Assembly: GCA_964534335.1 (NCBI GenBank)
Contig: CAZHPS010000161.1
Span: 1-13,371 of the forward strand
DNA length: 13,371 bases
Reading direction: 5' to 3'
Source: JAABRU01 sp964534335
GTDB lineage: Bacteria; Desulfobacterota; Desulfobacteria; Desulfobacterales; Desulfococcaceae
The notes under the pieces are model-generated. The model did no database searches. It saw only the letters and a program-made list of their open reading frames with translations, and was not told the DNA's origin. Position 1 is the stretch's first letter; each line of letters begins with the position of its first letter. A program made the translations under genes and the position numbers. Shown here in pieces: positions 6,673 through 13,371 of this stretch.

Positions 6673-8942
6673 CACGCCTTTGCACCGGCGATCATCACCT
6701 GCCCCAGAGAAATCCCCCCCTCATTGCATGGAACCAGACAATGGGTGAAGACCTGAAAATGTCTTTTTTCCAGATTCCGTATCATGCCTTCCAGCAAAAG
6801 CGCATTCTGAAAAACGCCTCCGCTGAGAACCACTCTGTTCAAATCTGTATCCTTTCGTATTTGCTCGCATAATTCTGAAAGTATGTGAATCAGGCTGCTG
6901 TGAAATCTGCGACTGATGAGCGGAACCGAAAGCCCGGACTGCATATCCCGGACAATTCCCCTGACAATGGGAGCGGTCAGTATGCGCCATGTTTCCCCTT
7001 TTTCCCATTCACAGGGATATATGCCGTCAACTTCTTCCCCGGCCATCATTTCCAGTTCCATTGCCGCCTGTCCCTCAAAAGAGACGCGTGAGCGGATGCC
7101 CAGCAGAGCAGCAATGCCGTCAAAAAATCTGCCCATCGATGATGTCATGGGAGCGTTGATGCCTTTGCGGATCATACTTTGAATCATCTGTATTTTCATT
7201 TCTCCTGCCTCTTTCAGCACAGGGAGATCAAGGTTCAGAAAATCCTCTCCGAACGCGTCTGCAAGATACGCGACAGCCATGCGCCAGGGTTCCCGGATTG
7301 CGGCAGCACTGCCGGGCATGGCAACCGGGGAAAGATGCGCAATGCGTTTGAATTCATGCAAATCTGAGATCAGCACTTCCCCGCCCCAGACAGTTCCATC
7401 AGTGCCAAAACCGGTTCCGTCAAAGGCCAGACCGATAACCGGGCCATCGATTTGATGTTCTGCCATGCAACTGACAATATGCGCGTGATGATGCTGCACA
7501 GCAATGGTTTTCACTCCGTTCTGCTCCAAAGCAAAACGGGTAGTCATATAATCCGGATGCAGGTCATGTGCGATGATTTTTGGTTCAATATCCAGAATCC
7601 GTTTCAGATGACGCACAGTCAGTTGAAAAAAATCAAGGCTTTGCAGATTTTCCATATCGCCAATGTGCTGACTCAGAAAAGCATTTTTCCCTTTGCTAAG
7701 GCAGATGGTGTTTTTAAGTTCCGCACCGCAGCCCAGCACTGACGGAATTTCCTTTTTCAGAAAAATTGGTCTGGGTGCATATCCTCTGGATCTGCGGATA
7801 AAACGTGCAGATCCGCAGACATGCCGGACAATGGAATCATCACTTCTGAGATAAATATCCCGGTTGTGGACAAGAAAAAAATCCGCAATATCCGCAAGCA
7901 GTTCAAATGCCTCATCATTGCTGATGACAATGGGTTCCTCGCTCCTGTTTGCACTGGTCATCACCAGAGCAGTGAAATCTCCATCATCAAAAAGCAGATA
8001 ATGCAATGGCGTATAAGGAAGCATAACCCCGAAATTCCGGTTTCCGGGCGCAATTGCATCAGCAAGAGGATTGGGGTTTTTCTTTTGCAGCAGCACAATG
8101 GGACGCTGCGGAGAGACAAGCAGAGATTCTTCTTCTGCTTCCGCAAAAGCATAACAGAGAATATGCTCCACATCCCGCGACATCAGCGCAAAAGGTTTTT
8201 CCTCTCTGCCTTTGCGTTTCCGCAGAGATCGCACAGCATCTGAATTTTGTGCATCAGCAGCCAGATGAAATCCGCCCAGTCCCTTAATCGCGAGGATATG
8301 ACCGGCTTTCAGCAATTCTGCGGTTTTTCTCACCGGATCATCAGAAATTATCCGATTTCCCTGACTGTCATGCAAAGCAATATGAGGTCCGCAGACCGGG
8401 CAGGCATTGGGCTGTGCATGAAATCTGCGGTTTGCGGGATTGTCATATTCTGCCTGACATTCCGGACACATGGGAAAAACCTTCATGGAGGTATGAACAC
8501 GGTCATAGGGAATATTGTCAATAATGGTGTAACGGGGGCCGCAGTTGGTGCAGTTGATAAAGGGATAACGGTATCTCCGATCTTTGGGATTGCGCATTTC
8601 CCGAACGCAGTCTTTGCATACGGCCATATCCGGCGAAATCAGGGTGGAAACCCGGTTTTCCCCGCTGCTCTGAACAATGGAAAAATCACTGAAATCCTTT
8701 GGAGATTCCGGAAAAATGTTTATTTCCGTGATATGGGAAAGGGGAGGTTTTCTCTCCCGGAGATCCCGGCAGAAATTTTCCATGTTTTCCGGACTTCCCT
8801 GTGCATGAATCCGCACTCCTTCAGAGGTATTTGCCACAGTTCCGCAAATTCCGTGCTGTCCGGCCACTTGCCAGACAAAGGGCCGGAATCCCACGCCCTG
8901 AACAATTCCGTTGATGTGAATGATACTGGCAATCTGTTTCAT
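6672..8942 (-). CDS. hypF: Carbamoyltransferase HypF, [NiFe]-hydrogenase maturation
   Basis: A 756-residue protein of full family length. HypF converts carbamoyl phosphate and ATP to a carbamoyl adenylate and passes the carbamoyl group to HypE, the source of the cyanide ligands of [NiFe]-hydrogenase. Domains in order: acylphosphatase-like (VQGVGFRPF with Arg20, and Asn38); two zinc fingers with Cys109, 112, 131, 134 and Cys159, 162, 181, 184 (both CX2CX18CX2C); a YrdC-like domain (about 200-385); and a Kae1-like carbamoyltransferase domain with HHHAH at 484-488 and GGVFQN near the C terminus. A GGAGG ribosome binding site lies about 12 bp before the ATG. No other hyp or hydrogenase gene is in the window, so it is here a stand-alone gene. 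Its stop codon lies at the edge of a MITE-like element, yet the C terminus (GQVMIAGAKA) looks complete. Confidence 0.97.
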   Translation of the reverse strand: MKQIASIIHINGIVQGVGFRPFVWQVAGQHGICGTVANTSEGVRIHAQGSPENMENFCRDLRERKPPLSHITEINIFPESPKDFSDFSIVQSSGENRVSTLISPDMAVCKDCVREMRNPKDRRYRYPFINCTNCGPRYTIIDNIPYDRVHTSMKVFPMCPECQAEYDNPANRRFHAQPNACPVCGPHIALHDSQGNRIISDDPVRKTAELLKAGHILAIKGLGGFHLAADAQNSDAVRSLRKRKGREEKPFALMSRDVEHILCYAFAEAEEESLLVSPQRPIVLLQKKNPNPLADAIAPGNRNFGVMLPYTPLHYLLFDDGDFTALVMTSANRSEEPIVISNDEAFELLADIADFFLVHNRDIYLRSDDSIVRHVCGSARFIRRSRGYAPRPIFLKKEIPSVLGCGAELKNTICLSKGKNAFLSQHIGDMENLQSLDFFQLTVRHLKRILDIEPKIIAHDLHPDYMTTRFALEQNGVKTIAVQHHHAHIVSCMAEHQIDGPVIGLAFDGTGFGTDGTVWGGEVLISDLHEFKRIAHLSPVAMPGSAAAIREPWRMAVAYLADAFGEDFLNLDLPVLKEAGEMKIQMIQSMIRKGINAPMTSSMGRFFDGIAALLGIRSRVSFEGQAAMELEMMAGEEVDGIYPCEWEKGETWRILTAPIVRGIVRDMQSGLSVPLISRRFHSSLIHILSELCEQIRKDTDLNRVVLSGGVFQNALLLEGMIRNLEKRHFQVFTHCLVPCNEGGISLGQVMIAGAKA

Positions 8943-9040
8943 ATGATAAATATGCCCTCCTGTCTCCGGAAAGAAAAATACTGCTTTTCCCGGAAAATTT
9001 CAATTTTTATATGAAATCTGAAAAATAATCAAGCATTAAC

Positions 9041-9065
9041 CTTTGTGAGACTTTGTGCCTTTGTG
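9041..9065 (+). repeat. CTTTGTG triple repeat
   Basis: CTTTGTG occurs at 9041, 9051 and 9059. In reverse complement it reads CACAAAG and resembles the CGCAAAGAGACAAAG stretch in front of prmA, so both belong to one family of short dispersed intergenic repeats. Function unknown. Confidence 0.8.
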
Positions 9066-9107
9066 TCTTGGCTGCGGATTGAACCCCCGGAATGCAAAGT
9101 TCTTTTT

Positions 9108-9138
9108 TTGCTGAAATATTTCTCAGATTTTGTATAAT
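9108..9138 (+). promoter_or_regulatory. Candidate sigma-70 promoter for the tandem genes
   Basis: A perfect TATAAT at 9133-9138 is preceded by TTGCTG at 9108-9113 with 19-bp spacing (TGCTGA with 18 bp is an alternative). The -10 is ideal but the -35 and spacing are not. It would give a leader of about 120 nt before the gene at 9263. Confidence 0.4.
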
Positions 9139-9262
9139 TTTATCCGTAAATACAGGCAGGACATGAATTCAGGCAGATATTATCTTGCATTCCGGCCTCT
9201 TATGCTGTAAATTGGGATTACAGGATTAAGCGGACAAAATTTCTCCCATAAAGGACTGATAT

Positions 9263-10234
9263 ATGATCCCCTGGCACCGTCTGTTCGGAATGACGCTGAC
9301 GGATTTTTTCACCGGCACTTCTTTCCGTGTCGAACTGGAAAAAGACCTGTCGCTGAAACAGCAGTTTCTGGATGTGGTCATCATTGAAAAAGAGGAAGGT
9401 TCCGCGCCGGAGGAAATTCCGGACGGACTTGAGAACATGGGACTGCACAATCTGATGACGTACAAATCCCATCAGCAGCCCCTTGATGCCTGGACACTTG
9501 ATGAATTCACAGGTCATTATGTGAATTACCGGAAACTGATCAGTCCCTTTCCGGACAGGCTGCTCCCGCCTGAAAATTTCCGTCTGTATGCTGTCTGCAC
9601 CCGGTATCCGGCAGGACTGGGGGAATACACGGAACTGAAAAAGCTGAAGGACGGGGTTTATGATGCCCGGTGGGGCGGAAGCATAATCCGCATCATTGTT
9701 CTGGGCCGGATACCGGAGCGGAAAAACAATGCCATGTGGAATCTTTTCAGTGCTGTTCCGGAAAAAGTGGTTTCCGGAGCTTCCGGATACCGGTGGAAAA
9801 GTCCGGTCAGCACGGTGATGAACGAACTGTTCACAAAATACAGAATCGAAGGAGTGATTGCCATGCCGTACACAATTGAAGATTTTCAGAGGGATTACGC
9901 ACGGGAGTATCTGGACAGACTGTCTGCGGACGAGGTGCTGAGCCGGTTTTCACCGGATGAGATACTGAAAAGATACTCTTCGGATGAAGTGCTGAAACGA
10001 TATTCTCCGGATGAAGTGCTGAAACGATACTCACCGGATGAGGTGCTGAAAAGATACTCTCCGGATGAAGTGCTGAAAAGATATTCACCGGATGAACGTC
10101 TGAAGGGGATTTCCGACAGAGAACTCAGGGAACTGATCAGAAAAAGATTTTCCAAATCCGAACGGGAAGAAATTCTGAAAATGCTGGAGGATTCGGAACC
10201 TGCCGGAGGAAACACATATCCCCGGAAAATCTGA
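9263..10234 (+). CDS. Putative PD-(D/E)XK-like protein with 9-residue repeats, copy 1
   Basis: A 323-residue protein. The N-terminal 100 residues (FFTGTSFRVELEKDLSLKQQ, then FLDVVIIEKEE, then HNLMTYKSHQQPLDAW and HYVNYRKL) resemble the Rpn-like or PD-(D/E)XK-like proteins that are multicopy in many bacteria. Glu24, Asp37 and Lys68 are candidate active-site residues, but the position two before Lys68 is Thr rather than Glu, so activity is uncertain. Residues 221-283 are seven 9-residue units of the type SPDEVLKRY, followed by a charged C-terminal helix (SDRELRELIRKRFSKSEREEILKMLEDSE). Similar SPEERLKGL-type tails are known in this broad group. A ribosome binding site AAAGGA precedes the ATG by about 8 bp. 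The next gene is a near-identical duplicate 32 bp downstream. The last 11 residues differ from the duplicate. Confidence 0.72.
   Translation: MIPWHRLFGMTLTDFFTGTSFRVELEKDLSLKQQFLDVVIIEKEEGSAPEEIPDGLENMGLHNLMTYKSHQQPLDAWTLDEFTGHYVNYRKLISPFPDRLLPPENFRLYAVCTRYPAGLGEYTELKKLKDGVYDARWGGSIIRIIVLGRIPERKNNAMWNLFSAVPEKVVSGASGYRWKSPVSTVMNELFTKYRIEGVIAMPYTIEDFQRDYAREYLDRLSADEVLSRFSPDEILKRYSSDEVLKRYSPDEVLKRYSPDEVLKRYSPDEVLKRYSPDERLKGISDRELRELIRKRFSKSEREEILKMLEDSEPAGGNTYPRKI
9923..10111 (+). repeat. Coding 27-bp tandem repeat, seven units
   Basis: Seven in-frame 27-bp units encode SADEVLSRF, SPDEILKRY, SSDEVLKRY, three SPDEVLKRY and SPDERLKGI. The units are similar at DNA level (core GATGAAGTGCTGAAA), which favours slippage or unequal recombination. 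The downstream gene has nine units. Confidence 0.95.
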
Positions 10235-10266
10235 ACATCCTGCATTTTTTATAAAGGAATTATGAC

Positions 10267-11268
10267 ATGATCCCCTGGCACCGTCTGTTCGGAATGACGC
10301 TGACGGATTTTTTCACCGGCACTTCTTTCCGTGTCGAACTGGAAAAAGACCTGTCGCTGAAACAGCAGTTTCTGGATGTGGTCATCATTGAAAAAGAGGA
10401 AGGTTCCGCGCCGGAGGAAATTCCGGACGGACTTGAGAACATGGGACTGCACAATCTGATGACGTACAAATCCCATCAGCAGCCCCTTGATGCCTGGACA
10501 CTTGATGAATTCACAGGTCATTATGTGAATTACCGGAAACTGATCAGTCCCTTTCCGGACAGGCTGCTCCCGCCTGAAAATTTCCGTCTGTATGCTGTCT
10601 GCACCCGGTATCCGGCAGGACTGGGGGAATACACGGAACTGAAAAAGCTGAAGGACGGGGTTTATGATGCCCGGTGGGGCGGAAGCATAATCCGCATCAT
10701 TGTTCTGGGCCGGATACCGGAGCGGAAAAACAATGCCATGTGGAATCTTTTCAGTGCTGTTCCGGAAAAAGTGGTTTCCGGAGCTTCCGGATACCGGTGG
10801 AAAAGTCCGGTCAGCACGGTGATGAACGAACTGTTCACAAAATACAGAATCGAAGGAGTGATTGCCATGCCGTACACAATTGAAGATTTTCAGAGGGATT
10901 ACGCACGGGAGTATCTGGACAGACTGTCTGCGGACGAGGTGCTGAGCCGGTTTTCACCGGATGAGATACTGAAAAGATACTCTTCGGATGAAGTGCTGAA
11001 ACGATATTCTCCGGATGAAGTGCTGAAAAGATACTCTCCGGATGAAGTGCTGAAAAGATACTCTTCGGATGAAGTGCTGAAAAGATACTCTTCGGATGAA
11101 GTGCTGAAAAAATTTTCACCGGAGGATCGTCTGAAGGGAATTTCACCGGATGAACGTCTGAAGGGAATTTCCGACAGAGAACTCAGGGAACTGATCAGAA
11201 AAAGGTTTTCCAAATCCGAACGGGAAGAAATTCTGAAAATGCTGGAGGATTCGGAACAGGACAGATGA
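10267..11268 (+). CDS. Putative PD-(D/E)XK-like protein with 9-residue repeats, copy 2
   Basis: A 333-residue tandem duplicate of the preceding gene. By eye the first 762 bases (10267-11028) are identical to 9263-10024, including every synonymous position, so duplication or gene conversion is recent. The copies diverge in the repeat array, which here has nine 9-residue units (residues 221-301, including SSDEVLKKF, SPEDRLKGI and SPDERLKGI), two more than copy 1. After the array the two align again (RELRELIRKRFSKSEREEIL) until the last codons, where this copy ends in QDR. A ribosome binding site AAAGGA lies upstream. The same candidate residues (Glu24, Asp37, Lys68, with Thr66) are present. The SprT-like gene starts 35 bp downstream on the same strand, so the three genes may form one transcript. 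Confidence 0.72.
   Translation: MIPWHRLFGMTLTDFFTGTSFRVELEKDLSLKQQFLDVVIIEKEEGSAPEEIPDGLENMGLHNLMTYKSHQQPLDAWTLDEFTGHYVNYRKLISPFPDRLLPPENFRLYAVCTRYPAGLGEYTELKKLKDGVYDARWGGSIIRIIVLGRIPERKNNAMWNLFSAVPEKVVSGASGYRWKSPVSTVMNELFTKYRIEGVIAMPYTIEDFQRDYAREYLDRLSADEVLSRFSPDEILKRYSSDEVLKRYSPDEVLKRYSPDEVLKRYSSDEVLKRYSSDEVLKKFSPEDRLKGISPDERLKGISDRELRELIRKRFSKSEREEILKMLEDSEQDR
10927..11169 (+). repeat. Coding 27-bp tandem repeat, nine units
   Basis: Nine in-frame 27-bp units corresponding to the array at 9923-10111. The first three units and most of the fourth are identical to copy 1; the array then differs by two extra units and by several unit variants. Unit number therefore changed after the duplication. 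Confidence 0.95.
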
Positions 11269-11303
11269 AAATTTTTCTCGGCAGTCAGAATTGGAGTGTC
11301 TGA

Positions 11304-12422
11304 ATGGAAATCGATCAGGATAATCCGCTTCAGTATGCTTTGGAACGGCGCATTCTTCACGGGCTGGCCTGTGAATGGGAAGTGGCTGTGTGGATACTGC
11401 CCCCGGAACTCCGTATGGCTATGAAAAAACCGCTTTTCCGGCTTGCAGATATGAAAAAAGCACTGGGCTGCTGGATAGGGCATAAACGGGAAATCTGCAT
11501 GAACCGGGATTTTGTTCTGCATTATTCCTGGGACAGTGTGCGGGAAATTCTCCGGCATGAAATGGCGCATCAGTTAAGCCAGATACTGGGAGGAGACAGG
11601 GAAAGTTCCCCGCACGGCCCTGTGTTTCAGACTGCCTGCGGACTGCTCAGGGCTGATTCCAGAGCTTCAGGATATTATGAAAGTCTGCGGGAACAGTCAG
11701 GGCATGAAATTCCTGCGGAAGAGGATAAAATTCTTCTGCGGGTGCAGAAACTCATGGCTTTGGCCCAAAGCAGCAATCAGCACGAGGCCGAGGCGGCCAT
11801 GCAGAAGGCCCATGAACTCACTGCCCGGCACAATATTGATCTGATTTCCCGCAATATGCCCCGTGATTTTGTCAGCATTTTTCCGGGCCGCCCCGCGCTG
11901 CGACATTTCCGGGAGGAATATGTGCTTGCCATGCTGCTGGAGGATTTTTATTTTGTTCAGGGCATATGGGTTCCGGCATATGTGCTGGAAAAAGGAAAAA
12001 TGGGACGTGCTTTGGAAATCAGCGGCACCGGGCAGAATGTGAAACTGGCCGGATATGTATATGATTTTGTGCGTCATTTCACTGACCGGCAATGGGATGA
12101 GTACAGCAGCGGAAAGAATCTGAACCGGTACCGGAAAAGCGATTTTGCTGTGGGTATTCTCAAAGGATTCCGCTCCCGGCTGGAATCCGGAAAAGGAACA
12201 CAAAAAAATATTACGGCTTCCCGTGCATTGATCAGAATCGAAGATCCCCTGCTGCATCAGTATATGAATTACCGCTATCCCCATATAAACAGGGTTCGGT
12301 CAAAATCCCTGCGCTATGATCCGGACATTGTGGATGACGGCGTGCGCATTGGAGAAAAACTGGTGATCTCCAAAGGCATCACCGGAGAAGGGAAAAAAGG
12401 GAAATATCTGCCTGTTCCCTGA
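11304..12422 (+). CDS. SprT-like zinc metallopeptidase with DUF2786 domain
   Basis: A 372-residue soluble protein. Residues about 1-125 resemble SprT-like zinc metallopeptidase domains: HEMAH at 85-89 supplies two zinc ligands and the catalytic Glu86, and His104 in SSPHGPVF is a probable third ligand. Residues about 143-185 (KLMALAQSSNQHEAEAAMQK, then AHELTARHNID) match the DUF2786 helical pattern, a domain of unknown function often found in phage and mobile-element proteins. The remaining C-terminal half (about 190-372) is basic in places and not recognised. GGAG lies about 7 bp before the ATG. The substrate is unknown; SprT relatives such as Spartan act on DNA-protein crosslinks, but nothing here shows that role. 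It follows the duplicated gene pair by 35 bp and converges on the thioredoxin gene, with stop codons 7 bp apart. Confidence 0.8.
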   Translation: MEIDQDNPLQYALERRILHGLACEWEVAVWILPPELRMAMKKPLFRLADMKKALGCWIGHKREICMNRDFVLHYSWDSVREILRHEMAHQLSQILGGDRESSPHGPVFQTACGLLRADSRASGYYESLREQSGHEIPAEEDKILLRVQKLMALAQSSNQHEAEAAMQKAHELTARHNIDLISRNMPRDFVSIFPGRPALRHFREEYVLAMLLEDFYFVQGIWVPAYVLEKGKMGRALEISGTGQNVKLAGYVYDFVRHFTDRQWDEYSSGKNLNRYRKSDFAVGILKGFRSRLESGKGTQKNITASRALIRIEDPLLHQYMNYRYPHINRVRSKSLRYDPDIVDDGVRIGEKLVISKGITGEGKKGKYLPVP

Positions 12423-12429
12423 ACCGGTT

Positions 12430-12759
12430 TCAGTCTGCCAGTTTCCTGAGTATTGTTTCAAACTGCGATTTGGAAGCAGTGCCGTAAAGCTGTTCCTCCA
12501 CATTCCCGTTTTTGAAAAAAAGAAAAAACGGCACGGAACGGATGCCGTATTTTACAGCTATGGCCGTATTTTCAGTCAGATTGCATTTGCCGAATCTGAC
12601 AGATCCGCTGTATGTGTCCGCAAGCTGTTCGAGCAGGGGATCAAGTGTCTTGCACTGCGTGCACCAGGGAGCCCAGAAATCAACCATCACAGGTTTGGCC
12701 GAGTGCAGTACCTCAGTTTCAAAATTTTTTTCATTCACCTCAAAAATCTTTTCCGTCAA
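12430..12759 (-). CDS. Thioredoxin with WCTQC active site
   Basis: A 109-residue thioredoxin-fold protein, the normal length for a cytoplasmic thioredoxin. The redox motif is WCTQC (Cys33, Cys36) instead of the classical WCGPC, so redox potential or partners may differ. The buried Asp27 and the cis-proline Pro77 (in RSVPFF) are conserved. The start is taken as the TTG at 12759: AAAGGAG is 9 bp before it, and a promoter with its -10 at 12807-12812 places the transcript start near 12800. The ATG at 12822, which would add 21 residues, lies between the -35 and -10 boxes and is therefore unlikely. There is no signal peptide. It reduces disulfides or passes electrons to unknown partners; no thioredoxin reductase is in the window. 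Confidence 0.9.
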   Translation of the reverse strand: MTEKIFEVNEKNFETEVLHSAKPVMVDFWAPWCTQCKTLDPLLEQLADTYSGSVRFGKCNLTENTAIAVKYGIRSVPFFLFFKNGNVEEQLYGTASKSQFETILRKLAD

Positions 12760-12806
12760 GATTGCTTTCTCCTTTCTTTTTCTGTACACTACAGTAAAAT
12801 CAGCAG

Positions 12807-12835
12807 ATAATAGCACATGCACAAAGTTTTGCCAA
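12807..12835 (-). promoter_or_regulatory. Sigma-70 type promoter of the thioredoxin gene
   Basis: On the minus strand TTGGCA (12835-12830) and TATTAT (12812-12807) are separated by exactly 17 bp, close to the sigma-70 consensus. The expected start of transcription near 12800 gives a leader of about 40 nt containing AAAGGAG before the TTG start. Confidence 0.65.
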
Positions 12836-12887
12836 ACAGTATTACAGTTCGTTTACCAACATTTGTCCCCTGCAAAACCGGATGTGG

Positions 12888-12923
12888 GCGTGCAAAAAAC
12901 CGCTCCGCTTACTTTTTGCACGC
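12888..12923. repeat. Solo copy of the hairpin repeat core
   Basis: GCGTGCAAAAA (12888-12898) and TTTTTGCACGC (12913-12923) form a perfect 11-bp stem; the loop contains ACCGCTCCGCT, the complement of the GAGCGGAGCGG core in the 48-bp repeats. No terminal inverted repeats like those at 6531 and 6672 were found around it, so this is the core hairpin alone. It lies between the divergent thioredoxin and exoprotein genes. A further AAGCGGTTTTATGCAC piece follows at about 12934-12949. Confidence 0.9.
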
Positions 12924-13028
12924 CTGCTGGGGAAAGCGGTTTTATGCACAGTCACAAAGAACAGAAAATGATAAAAATACTGTATATTCAGAAAGTTTTC
13001 CATTAACCGAAATCCAAAGGAAATTTTT

Positions 13029-13371
13029 ATGAAAAAACTGCTGAAATCTGTTATTGTGTTTTCTTTTCTGATTACCACAGGGGCTTTTGTTCATGCGGAC
13101 GGAACTCATCCGCAGGGGATTAAACGGGACGGAACAGTGGGCATCGCAGGTAAAACGGATCTGCCGGGTCCGGATTATGAAATCAAAGCCGAATTCGGAA
13201 AACAGACCGGGGCAAATCTGTTCCACAGTTTTGAACAGTTCAACATTCACAAAGGCGAATCCGCAACTTTTTCAGGGCCGGATTCGGTTCAGAACATCAT
13301 CAGCAGAGTGACCGGAGGCAGTGCCTCATGGATTGACGGAAAACTCGGTTCATCAATTCCAAATGCAAATT
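13029..13371 (+). CDS. Filamentous-haemagglutinin-type exoprotein, N-terminal part
   Basis: The first 114 codons of a gene that runs off the window. A signal peptide is clear: MKKLLK, a hydrophobic core SVIVFSFLITTGAF, and a likely cleavage after VHA at about residue 23. After it come NLFHSFEQFNIHKGESATF and IISRVTGGSASWIDGKL, the pattern of the TPS (two-partner secretion) domain that directs FhaB/HMW1-like proteins to a TpsB outer-membrane transporter. Such proteins are usually very large adhesins, haemolysins or toxins; which one applies cannot be told from this part. The ribosome binding site AAAGGA is about 8 bp before the ATG. No TpsB gene is in the window. Confidence 0.9.
   Translation, partial: MKKLLKSVIVFSFLITTGAFVHADGTHPQGIKRDGTVGIAGKTDLPGPDYEIKAEFGKQTGANLFHSFEQFNIHKGESATFSGPDSVQNIISRVTGGSASWIDGKLGSSIPNAN

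Larger units (their letters stand above)
8943..9262. other. Divergent intergenic region between hypF and the tandem genes
   Basis: This 320-bp region holds the ribosome binding site of hypF (CCTCC on the plus strand near 8956-8961), a CTTTGTG triple repeat, and a candidate promoter for the rightward tandem genes. No open frame with coding character was seen. Promoters for both divergent genes presumably lie here. Confidence 0.6.

Noticed and set aside
8247..9014. Plus-strand open frame of 255 codons opposite hypF
   Set aside because: It is antisense to the well-conserved acylphosphatase and zinc-finger regions of hypF; no domain or start signal supports it.
12420..12432. Near-palindrome TGAACCGGTTTCA between two convergent genes
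   Set aside because: It is only 13 bp with no loop or T-tract, and includes both stop codons; too weak to call a bidirectional terminator.

Overview
The window reads as accessory-rich chromosome of a Gram-negative bacterium, most likely a sulfate-reducing deltaproteobacterium (Desulfobacterales, Desulfonema-like). This placement is inferred from three things: a HypF-type hydrogenase maturase beside ordinary housekeeping genes, a filamentous-haemagglutinin-type secreted protein, and a high density of dispersed short palindromic repeats of the kind seen in large Desulfonema-type genomes. No taxonomic marker gene (rRNA, ribosomal protein) is present, so it stays an inference. No rRNA, tRNA or CRISPR array was seen.

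Layout. Positions 1-3095 hold a cassette-like block. Two roughly 180-bp inverted arms (139-316 and 2785-2970) flank four tandem 48-bp hairpin repeats, a DNA methyltransferase fused to an Mrr-like nuclease domain (612-2048) and a Uma2-family nuclease (2140-2706). Positions 3096-5126 carry a DUF6398 gene followed by an uncharacterised radical SAM enzyme. A 275-bp palindromic element (5116-5390) separates these from prmA (5424-6341). A 142-bp MITE-like element (6531-6672) lies between prmA and the 3' end of hypF, which runs on the minus strand (8942-6672); one end of the element reaches the hypF stop codon.

From 9263 to 11268 are two tandem genes whose first 762 bases look identical. They encode proteins with a probable PD-(D/E)XK-like N-terminal domain and a C-terminal 9-residue repeat array that differs by two units between the copies. 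They are followed on the same strand by a SprT-like/DUF2786 metalloprotease-type gene (11304-12422). A thioredoxin (12759-12430, minus, probable TTG start) converges on it. The window ends inside a secreted TPS-domain exoprotein gene starting at 13029.

The most interesting features are structural: the inverted-arm R-M/nuclease cassette, a family of related hairpin repeats at three loci (326-578, 6531-6672, 12888-12923), and the duplicated gene pair with an expanding coding minisatellite. The host genes (prmA, hypF, trx) are standard single functions that do not form a pathway with their neighbours.
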